A DNA stretch of 64,000 nt from Cymbidium sinense. Taxonomy: Eukaryota; Streptophyta; Magnoliopsida; Asparagales; Orchidaceae. Shown here one piece after another: positions 51,001-63,184 of this stretch (position 1 is the stretch's first letter; every line of letters begins with the position of its first letter). Where the stretch lies: contig CM038215.1 in assembly GCA_021442155.1 (NCBI GenBank), forward strand, positions 279,422,413-279,486,412. Direction: 5' to 3'. The position numbers and the translations under genes were made by a program. Under the pieces are notes generated by a model. The model saw only the letters and a list, made by a program, of their open reading frames with translations, searched no databases and was not told where the DNA came from.

Positions 51001-54000
51001 GTTGAAGCCTCAAAGGGCCAAGAATTGTCTCATTCATATAGATTTTATTATTATTATTATTATTTTTTTATGAATATATTGTGAAGAATATGCAAGTTGC
51101 ATTTCATCACTGCTCCATGTGTTATTTATAGAAATTAACTTCAATTTGCAGAGAGTTCTACACTGTGATCCCCCATGACTTTGGTTTTAAAAAGATGCGT
51201 ACGTTCTAATACCTTTACTAGTTAAGCTTTCTTTGCTAAATCATAGTACGTTATATTGACGTTTGCTGATTACGTTGCAGGTGACTTTGTGATTGACACC
51301 CCTTACAAAGTGAAATGCAAGTTGGACATGGTAATTTTAGTTCAGAATTTCTTAAAATTTTCCAGAATACATTTTTTATGAATTTATTGCTGCAGCCTTA
51401 CCATGGTTCGCTCAAATCCTATAGCTTCCAACAAATTAACCGTGATTATAGATTATCCACTAGAAGAGCACATTCTACTCTGAAAAACAGCAGATGTTTT
51501 ATGTGTTTATCTAGAGATTTTGAATTTCCCTTTATTGGCATGCATGGTCTCTCAATAATCAGTGTCTTTTTAAATAATGGAATTATGGAGTCACTATTCT
51601 CTTTAGCAATATAATTAAGCTACTGTTTTGGGGATAGAAAGTAAATATGTCACTGGTAACTGTTAGAGGGCGTGCATATTAGTCTAATGACTTATATTTC
51701 TTATTAATCTATGAGTTCAGAACCGTTACAATATTACTAAATTTTGTTGATGATTTGATTCATTGAATTAAAATGTAAAAAACTGAATCGACCTCGCGGA
51801 AGTTCTTTAGTTTGTGCCTATCATTTCAAATTCATATAGTTGTTGGTTTATTAGGATCATTTTACAGAGATTTTTAGCATGTTTCATTTTTTTCTTTTCA
51901 AAATTATATTTAACTTTATTGGAGCTTCCCATGACTTTTGCACCTTCTTTTTTGTTTTTTTTAAAGGTTTCAGCTTTGGGAGAGATTGAGATTGCAACTA
52001 AGATTCTCAAGGATGATGCTGACTCTATGGTATGCTTGCAATGATTTTCATATGCCGACCCTCTTTTTAAATTTTTTTATTATTTTAAATATGTAAAATG
52101 CTGCCATTACTATCTGACAAAGCATTTTTTTAAAATTTTCTCGAATATATGCATTTTAATTTTGAAATATTATCAATTGGATTCACTTGCTTTGAAGGGG
52201 ATTGGACCGCTTGGTTGCAGAAAAAGGTTTATATGACAGCCAAACAGTTCTTCAATAACAAACCCTTTTATATTTTAGTTTCTCTGTTTCGCTTAGCTTC
52301 ACAGTTCCTTGACTAAATTCTTTTAGAGCATGAAAGAACATGAAGATATTGGCTTTAGTCCCAAAGTCTTCTTGTCCTTGATTCTAATTAGTCCATTTTT
52401 CTTATGCGTGGTTTGAGAGCTGTGATTGCATTGAAATTAATTTTTCATTACTTTTCTATTATGATCTCTTTCAAAACAGTTCTATATCTCTCTGAAATTG
52501 CAATTATGTATGCATCCTCTCTGAACTTTTATGTCGTATGCATCTACATGGGATGAATTGATATTACCTATACTTCATGTGCTACATTATTCCTGTGCTG
52601 GCATTATTTTTCATCAATTTGATTCTCTTTATGATATTGTGTAGGAAGTGCAAATATGTGGAAAAGCTTCCCCATTCTTATATGCTGATGTATAAATTAA
52701 GCGGAATTCTGCTAAGAATTTTCTTAAATTTGCAACATGATAATTGGCGATCTTCTATTTATCTGTAAATGTGGCTATTGTATGTTCTGTGCCTAAATCA
52801 TTTTTAGGAGCAACCTAAGTCAAAATTAAACTATTGTTTTTTCAGGAAGACCCTTTGTATTCTCGCTATCAACACTTATGCTGCGACATGATTCCTGTTG
52901 AAATTAACTCCAAGGAATATCTTATGGTAATTTCTTTCTTCTAATATCCTTTCAGTAAATGTGCGTATATATGTTCCACGTGTAAAGTATTGTACTTCTT
53001 CCATTGATAAAGATTGCGGTAGTTTAATTTAGTCTAACTTGTTTTTTCTCAAGAGTAGGTTCTAGGAAAAAAAGATTCTTATGATCCTTCACCAAGTTCT
53101 AAGTAAAATTAAGGAGATTCTGCCAAGAATTGTTAATGCAAAACAAACCATCATAATGCCATGTTAAATAAATAATTTGCAACTAGAGCAATTTTCAAAT
53201 TATGTTGTGGTGCAATCCCTCTTCTGCTATCTCCCTTAGATAAATTTCTTTTTTCATGCAATATCTCATTAGTGATTATGTTTATGACCCATGTCAAAAA
53301 CAATGCCTGAAGTAAACACAAACGATAAGAAGAATTAAATCACAAATACATCAAGACTTGCACGGTTTGATTTTAAATAAGTTTATGTTCACGACCACAG
53401 AAGTTTCCAGTTCCACTAAAAAAGAGATGCACAGTATAGGATCTCAAGAATTTTTTCTTCTTCTCTCTAATTTGTCTTATTTTTCTTAAAATCAAAACCA
53501 CAAAGTTACTCCCTCAAAAACTAAAACAAACTGAAATAACTCAGCAAAACCAAATATATGCAATTATATCTTTCTCACTATTACTGTTTCTTTCCTTCGA
53601 TTCAATGCAGCTGAACCATTTCTTTTCTCTATTGGAACAATAAAACCCATACGAGCACTCAAACTAAGACCAAGATGTCCAACAGTTCTTTGTTCCACTG
53701 TCAGCTGCTTGAACCCATCATCTCTGCCTAACAATTAAGTCTTTCTTATTTGTAATATTCTTTCCATGCTTGTAAATCAAAACAGATCAAAGATAACATA
53801 GTTGCTACAATGCCTCATCAGTAGGAACTGATTAACCATGATGCAAGAATCTGGAAACTAAAATTTATGTTGAAATTATCCAGAATTTTTATCCAGGAAT
53901 TATTCAGAAAATAATTTGGCGGGTAATCTTCAAACTTAACATCATAGATACGTGTTCTTCTGAATGATTGAACCTATTCTTAGTCAAAGATAATTTATCT

Positions 54001-57000
54001 GCATAGTGGATTCCAGTTAACTATCGCTGACTTTGTATTTCCCAGTTGGAAATGTTCATCAAATTCAGTGCTGCAATATTGTCTTAATTACCAATTAGAT
54101 GTACATTATTCTAACAACTCGGTTATCTAGACAAAATCTCATTTCTCCTTGACTGTCATTAAATGCTATTGTTGTTATTTAAATCATAAATTTCAGCTAA
54201 AAAATTGTTGATAAAAAATAAACCTTTTTATTTTATTTATTTGTACTAATTCTTTGACATAAATTTAAGAAGTGCTTTGCCTGCCCAGTGTGTTCCGGTG
54301 TATTGGCTTTTTTAGTTGATGCATGCTAGCTTTATAACTTCTACACAATATTATCTCATTTCAGTACACTTTCTTACTCTTAACACTTTTTTTTTGTTGG
54401 CAAATAGTTTATCGAAATGTAACCGTCAATTTTCTTGAGTTTGGGAAATTAACAGCCAGCCACAATGTTTATATGCCATAAAGCACAAAAAACTACCTCT
54501 TAATGATCTTGTAGATTAAGTGCTTGGTATTAAAGGACAACAGAAAAAATACCTATTACTTGAGGCCTTGAACTGTTGGGCGTCCAAAGATCACAGATGT
54601 TGTATTTTTGTCTATGGTACTGTACACAGCTTGATTTCTTGCTGCGAATTTGAGAAATCCTGCAAATCTTAGATTTTACTGAGTTGATTATTTGTCTATA
54701 TGTCCACATCATCTTCATCCATTATGCCTTCATATAAACAGGTACAGAAGTACTTGAAAAATACTCATGCAGAAACACACCTAAACTACACTGTTGACAT
54801 TGCACACTTATTTAGAATTTCAAGGAAAGGTGAAGCAGAGCGCTTTAGAAAGGTAAATTTTAAATTGTGATTTTTTTTTAATTTATAACTTTAAGTTATA
54901 ACCTAAACCCTATAGTTCTTATCTTAATTAAAATGTTGTTTCTTTTTTATTTGCAGTTTTCCAATGTGAAAAATAGAATGCTTCTATGGCATGGTTCTCG
55001 ATTGACAAATTGGACTGGCATCCTATCACAAGGTTTATCTCATTCTTTAGCAGCTGAGCTATCGTTTCCTTTGCAACTCATCCAAGATAATCTGCAACAT
55101 TTTAAAAGAGAAATGCTTGTTTTTGGTTTTTCTGCCAAGTAACAAACTGCACTTTCTATTTATGTAATGATTATTGCAGTTTTACTCCATGTATATTAAT
55201 GGACTTCTTTCTGCCTCTTTGATATATTTATAACTAGTTGAGACCCGAGAAATGGAACATAGAGACATATTTTTGGCTTTGCTAACAAGGAGAACCTCAA
55301 CATTTCCAACTTCAACCATTCATTCCATAAAATATTTGTCAATTTCCTTGGAAAGAAGCTGCATTTTTCTGTGTTATTTTAGATTCTCATTATTCTATTC
55401 ACACAGTAACAAATTTTCATGTTGTGATACAACTATCAGGCTTACGGATTGCTCCCCCTGAGGCTCCAGCCACCGGTTACATGTTTGGCAAAGGAGTTTA
55501 TTTTGCGGATATGTTCTCAAAAAGCGCAAATTACTGCTTTGCAAGTCGTGATTCTTCTTCAGGGGTGCTGCTTCTGTGTGAGGTTGTTGCTCTTTTTGGT
55601 ATCCTTAAAATGTTTCAACATTTCTTTTCTATTTGTTTTATGACTATGATTTGTAATGCAGGTTGCCTTAGGAGAAATGGTTGAGCTACTTGATGCAAAT
55701 TGTAACGCAAATCTCTTGCCAGAGGGAAAGTTGAGGTTAGCTTTTTTAGCTTCTATCCTCTTTAACTCGTGGAACAATACATAGTAAAACATATAACGTG
55801 ATATCCCTGCTTCTATCTCCAACCACTCTCTTCAAAGAACACAATTTCATCATCATCATCATTATCCTTATCCCAATTATTTAGAATCACCTTCATGAAT
55901 CCTTATTTTCCATTAATTCTTATTATATGTTACCTATTTGAGTTAAAGGGTGAGTTTTGGGAAAGTGGTGCAGTGCAAAAAAGCACCACAGTTGCTGTTT
56001 GGGAAACTGCATTATAGCAGTATTTTGGAGAATCTGTAATAAAAAAGTTGTGTTTTTCAATTGACTTAGTAGAGTGTGGTGACTATCATAAAATTTTTAT
56101 TTGATTTTTAATAAATAAATAAAATTTATAATAACTATTATAATTTTATAGACAACAGGTTTTTTTACATCAGCTACACCAATGTATTTTCAAACTGCTA
56201 CAACTTCCCCAAACAAATCCTAAAATTTTCCTTCCTACTTCATAATCCTTAAGAAGACAATTTATTTGCCATAATTTTTTTTTTAAGTTAAGCCAACTTG
56301 GCGCCCATGCTAGTTCTTCAAACATGAACCAGATTTATAGAAGCCCCTTATTCATCTAATTGTCCATTGTCTCTAACTGTTTCTGCCTGTTGTTAAGTGT
56401 AACCCCAATCAAATATTTTCAGATAGTATCATATTATCCATTTAGGGATGATAGAAGTTCTTTGAACTCATCAACTGTTTGGTTTCAACTCATTCGTGCT
56501 TTGAATTTTCTTCTATTCAGTACGAAAGGAGTTGGACGAACAGCACCAGATATGTCACAGGCTGAGATCCATGAAGATGGTTTAGTTGTTCCCCTTGGCA
56601 AACCAAAAGAGCAGGACGGCTCAAAGGTGATTGCTTTAAACCCAAGTAACTTACATGTTTTTCCTTTAAGCTGTCCTTCCATCAAAACTTTTTTTTTTTT
56701 CTTAAAAGTTTTTTTTTTTTTATCACTGAGCTGAACACAAATGAGATGCTAATGAGCTGCAAAATAAATCTTATTTTTTACACTAGCCGAACATAATTGA
56801 GCCAAGCTCTATAATCATTGAGCTATTTATTACTCAACTTTTTTTTTTCTGATATAAATAGTTATCAAAGATTGATTTCTAATATTTCAAAATTTTTTTT
56901 CTGATACTTCAACTCCACAAGCTCAGTAACCAATTATCTATGTATTTACAGGGCTGCTTGCTTTACAATGAATACATAGTGTACAACGTCGAACAGATCA

Positions 57001-57044
57001 GGATGCGATACGTCCTTCACGTAAATTTCAACTACAATTATTGA
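42005..57044 (+). CDS. PARP2: Poly(ADP-ribose) polymerase 2, 18 exons, frameshift in exon 3
   Basis: NAD+-dependent nuclear ADP-ribosyltransferase of DNA damage signalling. Exons: 42005-42088, 42160-42463, 42903-43023, 44116-44197, 46093-46322, 46437-46557, 47374-47429, 49683-49756, 51152-51198, 51281-51330, 51967-52029, 52846-52926, 54742-54852, 54957-55032, 55440-55582, 55662-55735, 56521-56626, 56952-57044. Apart from exon 3 the frame implies 637 residues, the size of the Arabidopsis protein. Domains: SAP 1 (~3-36), basic linker RGKRKR, SAP 2 (~98-130), WGR (~180-290, [12 protein letters not shown]), regulatory domain (~315-440), catalytic domain (~440-637). The H-Y-E triad is present: WHGSR His486, GKGVYFAD Tyr520, LLYNEY Glu614. 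Exon 3 has two extra bases after LPDDI (near 42990-42998), giving TAA and a 160-residue product as written; the conserved KSRFHV continues in the shifted frame. Intron 6 has a GC donor. Confidence 0.9.
44338..44552 (+). mobile_element. RTE-type LINE 3' fragment, best-preserved coding
   Basis: Encodes [20 protein letters not shown], then [21 protein letters not shown] and a final [11 protein letters not shown] before TGA. This is the conserved C-terminus of plant RTE-clade reverse-transcriptase ORFs (R-G-R-P-K-K-T-W motif). It ends GTGGGATAAAGGCTTG and (GTT)n. Because this copy is still open it is probably the youngest of the fragments in the window. Confidence 0.85.
44738..45060 (+). repeat. 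Degenerate tandem copy of PARP2 exon 4 and flank
   Basis: 44745-44815 matches exon 4 (44124-44197): TTGAATCAGACA, ATAATAATA, TTTATAT and GCTTTAGGTTTGTTCTATCT are all shared including the splice-donor region, but small indels bring an in-frame TAA. The downstream flank is shared too (TGTTGGCTTTC...TGGTTRTTACT), and a second shared block (GGTCATGA... to ...GATCT(A/T)(C/T)ATGCTAT) occurs at 44628-44735 and 44943-45055. The unit was therefore exon 4 plus the start of intron 4. The first unit later received the LINE fragment at 44338. Confidence 0.8.
45678..45712 (-). mobile_element. 35-bp LINE 3'-tail insertion with 10-bp TSD
   Basis: The minus-strand reading is the extreme 3' end of the RTE family, GTGGGATTAAGGCTTG then (GTT)n. 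It is flanked by perfect direct repeats TTGTTTGATA at 45668-45677 and 45713-45722, so it is a complete retroposition event truncated after ~20 non-repeat bases. It lies antisense in PARP2 intron 4. Confidence 0.85.
50471..50922 (+). mobile_element. RTE-type LINE 3' fragment (PARP2 intron 8)
   Basis: Decayed coding with recognisable blocks of the reverse-transcriptase C-terminal region: LRFKEKFY near the start, [20 protein letters not shown], then [20 protein letters not shown] and KGGPKK. It ends AATAGAACACAATGG and (GTT)n. Many stops and frameshifts. It extends ~250 bases further 5' than the other copies. Confidence 0.8.
55947..56220. mobile_element. PIF/Harbinger-like MITE in PARP2 intron 16
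   Basis: A 274-bp non-coding element between TAA direct repeats (55944-55946 and 56221-56223). The left end is AGGGTGAGTTTTGGGAAAGT, with GGTGCAG following. The right end, reverse-complemented, is GGATTTGTTTGGGGAAGTTG, with TAGCAG following, giving a ~25-bp imperfect inverted repeat. Same class as 3111-3395 though the sequences differ. Confidence 0.7.
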
Positions 57045-57564
57045 ACTTTACCGTCTGAGTCGATTGTTGCTTCATCTTCTGCAGATTTATCATTCAGTTG
57101 ACTGCCTTGGTCAGTGTACCATTATCAGTCAGTGTTAATGCATTTGTAAACGTTTCAATAATGAAATGTGAAAAATGCTTTAATAAATGTGAAAATGTAT
57201 TTAATAAGGTCTTAATGGTTAGAGTACCTATGAAACATTGGGCAACGGTATGTAAAAATGTACTGTTGGAATTATGTTCCATTGGATTTTGAGAAATATG
57301 TAATGATAAAGTTGTATTTTTTGGTTTGATTTATTATTTATGATGGTAGTTAGAAGGTTTAATATTCTTTTTGGTAAAATAAAAAAAAATTATATATCAT
57401 ACTTTTTATATAATAATTTTGTCATTATTTTTTATATAATTATAACTATCTCAAATAGATTTTGAGTGTAATTACTAAGTTTTTCCGTTCAATACTTTTC
57501 ACAAAAATCTTATTGATGGACCACCTCGTTAATTCGGAAAGGAATATGATGATTATTACCCATT
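57045..57564. other. PARP2 3' UTR and intergenic region
   Basis: Probable 3' UTR for about 250 bases (frames at 57094-57292 on both strands are not supported), then AT-rich DNA with nothing recognised. Confidence 0.5.
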
Positions 57565-57694
57565 AATTTTAGTTCGGTTGGCATGGATAAGTATAGTTGG
57601 AAATTTTTTAGTTCGTGTTCGATTCTTTCTCAGGGTGGGGTGGTTTGCAAGAAAAGAAGTAGGGGTCTGGAATTTATGGGTAAGTTGTCACAAG
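57565..57694 (+). mobile_element. 5' half of a SINE split by an hAT element
   Basis: Contains TTTTAGTTCGGTTGGCATGG (A-box-like) and GTTCGTGTTCGATTCTTTC (B-box-like), parallel to TTAGCTCGATTGGCATGAG and CCGTGTTCGATTCTCC in the SINE at 1533-1727. It breaks at the 8-bp duplication GTCACAAG. The 3' half resumes at 60165. Confidence 0.75.
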
Positions 57695-60156
57695 TAGGTA
57701 GAAATGAATTAAATGACTGTTGAACTACTGAACTGCCTGAACGCCGCTCACGTTGTCACATTAATAAACAAACAAGTCAATTGAAAACTCTGAGTTAACG
57801 AATAACAATAATGATCTTACTTGCTTTGTTCGTTAACATACTCGTTTATTGTTCGACAAATAATTTATTAATTAATTGATATTAAATTTGATAATAATTC
57901 ATATATTTAAAATATAAGTAAATATAACTTATAATTTTTTAATTATATATTTAATAAAAATATTATAATTTACTAAATTTATCTATTATAATCTATACAA
58001 ATATATGATATATTTAATTAAATTTTATAAAATATAATTAATATTATAGTTTATAAATTATAAGATAAATACACAAAAAAAACAAAAGAAACTCATATTA
58101 ATTATTTAAATATTTAATTAAAGTTAATAAATTATTTTATTTAATTTATAAATGATGAAATGGGTGACTTAAAAGTTAAAACTTAAGCTGCCTCTATGCC
58201 TCCTACCCGTTTCTCATCCAAATTCAAACGGTTTAACTGCTTAAGTTCTAGCGAATCGCCGAGGCTCAGATTTCAGATTTCACATTTCGCTTTTCACATT
58301 TCACAAACGTTGCCCTTACTCCTAATCTCTATCGGTTTGTCCCTTGGTAAGATCAAGTTCTAACTGGTTTCTGATCGACTTCCGTAGTATTCACTCGTCT
58401 TCGACTCACGATTCTCTCATCTTTTATCTCACGATTCAAAGGTAAATGAGGAAACTGTGGCTTGAACCGATCGTTCTATCTTCTTCTTCGACTTCCTGCC
58501 TCTCTTTTTCTTCTTTTCCCTTCGACTTCTTCCGGTATTGTCTCTCTATCGACTCAATCTTTGGACATCTTAGGTATGACATTATAATTTTGTGCTAACC
58601 GCTAAGATTGATAATGAAGTTCTATCGCTTTTCTACTTCTAATGCTCTATCACCTATCTACTTGTATGCTAATGCTCACTTGTTGATATGTTTGATAATA
58701 GAGTTCTTATGCATTGATTGATTCTAGGCTTAGAAGGTTCTTCTTGAGTCGACAATATTATGATTTGGTGATCTTTAAATATCCATCGGAGAACTCTATC
58801 ATAATAGTCATTTTCTATAATAATCTAGCCACTTGCTATAGTTGGAGGGGGTTTCATTTTTAACTACTATTTCACTTTCTTTTTTTGTCTGCTTTTTATG
58901 AGTGTGATTCACAATTAGCTTCATGACCCTTCTTTATTTTTATAATGCACCAAGGAATATTAGTAATACCAACTTGATTCTATGCTCATAATATTATGAT
59001 GTAAGCCTTGTTCAATTCTCGCTTTGATTTTGATTTATTATTTTGTTGCCTATTGGTAGTTGTTCTCATATATTTGTTAACTCAAATATTACTGGATATT
59101 TTGTATTTGACTTATGTCAAAAATATTTTATTTGAGGATTTCAATTTCAGTTATTTGTTATAGAAAAAGAGTTATGGAGACATTGATGGAAGTGATGTAG
59201 AAAAAGAGTTATGGATCCCTTCCATTTTATTAAATTTTTGTTGCAACCATTCAATGTAAAGAATAGCATCATGTTATTAATCCACTAAATATATGAATGA
59301 TTGTATATTTTGGGAATAACTATTATCAAGTTTTGAATAACAATGAATTTTTTTTGAATCATTATGAATAGGTGTTTTCGGTTAACCATTTTTTTTTGAG
59401 AAAAATAGCAATATATTTTCACTCTCTTACGAATTCAAGACTTTTCTATTTTGAGAGGTTGATAAGCTTCCATATATAATGCTTTATATCCGTGTATGCA
59501 CTCTTTTATTTTTGAGTTTTTTTCTTCAAATTAAGTTATTTATTATTATTTTTTGTTACGTGTCTTGTTTTAAAGAGAAATCATTGTAATTCGTGAGCAA
59601 ATAAGATGTTACACAAATTTAATTATCTATTCTTATATTTTTAAAGGTCGACGGTGCCATTTTTTTTTTTATAAAAGGCCGATCAGTTCTTCTTAGTTTT
59701 TTTTAAAAGTCACATTTATTTTAAACAATAATCGATATGCTTATATTTTAAAATGATCATATTATCTTCTTTTATAAATTTATATGCATCATAAAATTTT
59801 AAATAAATTTTGATTTTTATGTAAGCTTACCTTATAGAATTTTTCATGATTTATTTATTTTTAAGAATATATATTTTATATTGTGTGGAGAACTTATATC
59901 ATGATTCATTATATGAGATTTAAGGAAGTAATCCAACCAAAAAATTAGAGAAAATTTTAGAACTCATTTAAAGCTTATTCATTAACTTGATTATATAATT
60001 GTTCACTTATTTCAAACAAGCCAAGTACAATTCAAGCTTGAACATCCATGCGAAAGCTCGGCTCGAACTCGAAGCGAACATGAACAACTTATAATTTATC
60101 CAAGCCAAGTCCAATCCGATAAGTACTCGGCTCGGCTCGGCTCGATTACAGCCCTA
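57695..60156 (+). mobile_element. Non-autonomous hAT element, 2.46 kb
   Basis: Perfect 8-bp duplication GTCACAAG at 57687-57694 and 60157-60164. The right end CTCGATTACAGCCCTA, reverse-complemented TAGGGCTGTAATCGAG, is a typical plant hAT terminus; the left end TAGGTAGAAATG is weakly matching. The subterminal regions carry GTTCGTTAAC/TCGTTTATTGTTCG and repeated GGCTCGGCTCGG words. A GC-richer leader-like stretch lies at 58200-58560 (compare 25380-25540 in the other hAT), but no transposase remains in any frame. Confidence 0.8.
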
Positions 60157-60164
60157 GTCACAAG

Positions 60165-60236
60165 GTTTTTAAGATATTATTCATATTAGAAGTAATATGT
60201 CACAAAGTGGAGCTCCGGGTGGATAATTTAATGTTT
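60165..60236 (+). mobile_element. 3' half of the split SINE
   Basis: TATTATTCATATTAGAAG, GTCACAAAGTGG, CTCCGGGTGGATAA match the 3' half of the SINE at 1533-1727 (TTATTCATAATGGAAG, GTCACAAAGTGG, TTCGGGTGGACAC). Its A tail is not preserved. Confidence 0.75.
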
Positions 60237-60240
60237 TTTT

Positions 60241-60372
60241 AAAATGAATACCATAATTTCAACTTTAAGGGAACTTTATTCTATCATTGGAACGTATTCC
60301 TTCATCTTAATATTCTCTTAATATTCTCTTTAAAATAAATACCATAATTTCAACTTTAAGGGAACTTTAATG
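60241..60372. repeat. Duplicated ~36-bp phrase, ~91-bp period
   Basis: ATACCATAATTTCAACTTTA and its flanks occur at ~60248 and ~60339 with one or two differences, separated by an AATATTCTCTT repeat. A local tandem duplication in non-coding DNA. Confidence 0.75.
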
Positions 60373-60710
60373 CTAAGAAAATAAAAAAATAGCGTAAAAT
60401 GAAAAAAAAATACTAGAATAATTGTTTAGTTTTTTTCAAAATCTCTTTAAAATTGTGATATAAGTCTAGAAATTATTAAGAGATTAGTTTGACTACTTTT
60501 GGATTAGAATATTATTTTGAATGTGTTTTGAATCAAATTTAAATTTGGATAGCATCATAGCCTTGAAATGAGACCTTTTGGGGGGTTTTTGACAAGATCG
60601 GTGATGTGCGAGAAAAATAGAATTTTGTGATATAAACTCGCTATAGACTCACTATTCGGGCTGACATGTGGGAAATAGATGTGAGCTCATTAGGAGTTTG
60701 CAGGCGTGAG

Positions 60711-61113
60711 TAGGGTTGCAAATGAATCGAGTGTTCAACAAGCTACTTGTGACTCGGCTCGATTAGAGCTCGTTCATGTTCGTTCATTTAACTAATAGAA
60801 CAAGGTTGAACACTTTTGTAAATATTTGATTGCAAAATGAACAAGCTTAAATAAATTATTGTTCAGTTCATTTATGTTCATGAATAGTATCATTTAAAGC
60901 TTGCGAACAAGCTCGTTAAGGAGCTCGCTCGATTAAAGCTTGTTCATAAACATTATTATTTATATTTCTCAACACATTGCTCACACGCTAATAAGGAGTC
61001 GAGTAGAGTTAGCTCGAGCTAGACTTATTTGGTCATCGAGTTTAGCTCAAGAGTTATTTATTTGTTGAGCTGAGGTTAAGAAGGCTCACGAGTTTATTTG
61101 ACTCACACCCTTA
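60711..61113. mobile_element. Short hAT-like element, ~400 bp
   Basis: Left end TAGGGTTGCAAATGAATCGA; right end, reverse-complemented, TAAGGGTGTGAGTCAAATAA, both following the TAggGnTGnnA pattern of plant hAT termini. The interior has GCTCGTTCATGTTCGTTCAT and AGCTCGTTAAGGAGCTCGCT words like the subterminal repeats of the larger hAT elements. No coding capacity. A matching 8-bp duplication was not found. Confidence 0.6.
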
Positions 61114-62129
61114 AATCAACCAACATCCACAAAAATCAATGTTAAGTGAACCAAAGGCAATACAATCTCTTGCTCTGAAGAAATCTCAAGAAGAAGAGAC
61201 TGAGATAAAGAATAAGGGCTTGCAGTTTTATACAGGAATAAGTGTTTTTCATCTATGGTAGAAAGCATTCTGCATGGCTATGAACATTTTCAAGTCAAGC
61301 TCATAAGGCTTTCTCACCAGAAGGGCTCAGCCATATCAGAGCTATGAATAACACTGGCATCCTCTCCTAAAATATATTGTTGTTGAATAGCTTTCTTGTT
61401 GAGGGAAGAGAAGAAATATGTAGCTAAAACCTTTCTTAGATAAGAGATAGATACTCTGACGACTGCTAGATTATTCAAGGAGCTGCGTGAAATGTTTTAA
61501 TCAATGGGGAAATCAAAAAAAAAAAAAAAAAAAAGGGATTTTTTTTCTTTCTTTTTTCTCATTTGTTGTTTGAATTTGGGATCAATATTGACAGTTTTAG
61601 AAATTTTTAATTAGAACTTTTTAATATAAAAAAATAAAAATATACAGAAAATATTTTATAAGTTGAAGCACTTTAACTATTTAGGAAGTATTGAATGATT
61701 TATATATAATTCATAATTGATACTGTCCAATGTAATTTTTTTAATTATAGGTGGAATTAAAATGTTATGTAAGTAAATATGAAAGTTTTGATATTAGAAA
61801 TATACATATGTAATAATTATGTGTTATGCATATAACTTCTTTAAATATGATATATTTTAAAAATTCTGTTGTTTCAAAATTATTTTGAAATTTATAATTG
61901 TGGTATATTTTTAATCTACTTACTTAAAACATTAAAGTGCACCTAATCAAGAATTTTTTTTTTTTTGTAATTTATGAGCTACTATGTTAATTATATTTAA
62001 AATAAATTATAATTCAAGTTTTTACTATATGATAATTTAAAAAAAAAATCTATTATATTTAAAAATATATTTTAAAATAAAATAATTTAATTTTCAAGAA
62101 GTCTTTAATCTTGATAAACTTTAGTTTGA
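61114..62129. other. Intergenic region, no supported gene
   Basis: 61114-61500 is moderately GC-rich and, on the minus strand, contains TATAAAA followed by a CT-rich leader-like stretch, but no coding frame follows before the hAT-like element. An A-run is at ~61509-61534. The remainder is AT-rich. Confidence 0.4.
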
Positions 62130-62223
62130 CAAGATATTTCTTAAAAATTTTTGGGGGACCGTGCCTCCTCGATCCCCCCTAATCCATCCTAATTTCTATT
62201 TGTTATAATTATCATAATAATAA
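62130..62223 (+). repeat. ~85-bp direct repeat, copy 1
   Basis: Shares ACAAGATATTT, GGACCGTGCCTCCTCGATCC and TTTGTTATAATTATCATAAT with 63103-63184. It is GC-rich in the centre and unlike its AT-rich flanks. Confidence 0.8.
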
Positions 62224-62356
62224 TGAAGGCTAAAGAGCACTAAAAAATTATCAATTTTATTATTAATAATTATTAAATTTTCAATGACAATCATATCTTG
62301 AATAAATGCTAGATCATTTTAAATAGTTGAACATTAATTGACTTACATAGATATCA

Positions 62357-62395
<39 letters not shown>

Positions 62396-63102
62396 AAAAT
62401 ACTTAAATGACATCAAGATTTATAATAAAATTTAGTTTAAAAAAATTAATATTAGTATGATATTTTTAAAGTGAAATAGAATATAAAAATACATATAAAT
62501 TCAAAAAATATTTACACGCATATCACAATTGCTGTATATTTATATATCTAACACTTAAACTTCGTATTTATATACATAACATTTTTTTTATATACAAAAA
62601 TATATTTAATTTTAAAAAAGTTAATAAGTGATATTAAAATTTTAAATTTTATTTATATAAATATAAAATTTTAAATATTAAATATATAAATATATATAAA
62701 TCATGTCTTATGTATATAAATCCTCTAAAATTTAACAATATGCATATAAAACACCCATTAATTTTGCCTTTAAAAAAAAATACAATGGCATGCATGTAAA
62801 TCTTTAGTCAAGCACTCAAAAAATCACTATATAAATGTGAAGATTTAGTTGCTTAAAAAACCCTTTAAAGTATGATGAATTTATTAATTGGATGTATATA
62901 TATTAAAAACAATCATCAATTTCACTCTCTACAAGCATCTTACAAATCCCTCAAACATAATTTTTTTGTATTCACACATAATGAATAAACTGAATTATAA
63001 TTCTGAAGCATATTTTATGTGCAAGCAACCAAACCTAACCTACAACAAAAAGAAAAGAAAAAAAAGAGACTACATTTCAAAGCACATGCTCTCATCAAAT
63101 TT
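62224..63102. other. AT-rich spacer between direct repeats
   Basis: Includes a (TA)n run at 62362-62392 and the phrase AAATATTAAATATATAAATA also seen near 12607 and 12681. The 94-codon frame at 62888-63172 has no recognisable feature. Confidence 0.45.
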
Positions 63103-63184
63103 ATACAAGATATTTAATAAAAACTTTTGGAGGACCGTGCCTCCTCGATCCCCCTATTCCCATTTGTTATAATTATCATAATAG
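63103..63184 (+). repeat. ~85-bp direct repeat, copy 2
   Basis: See copy 1 at 62130. This copy has a short internal deletion after the C run and ends exactly where the TTTAGG-rich tract begins. Confidence 0.8.

Noticed and set aside
56485..56734. Frames on both strands around PARP2 exon 17
   Set aside because: The plus frame runs through intron 16 and 17 sequence; only 56521-56626 is supported as an exon.
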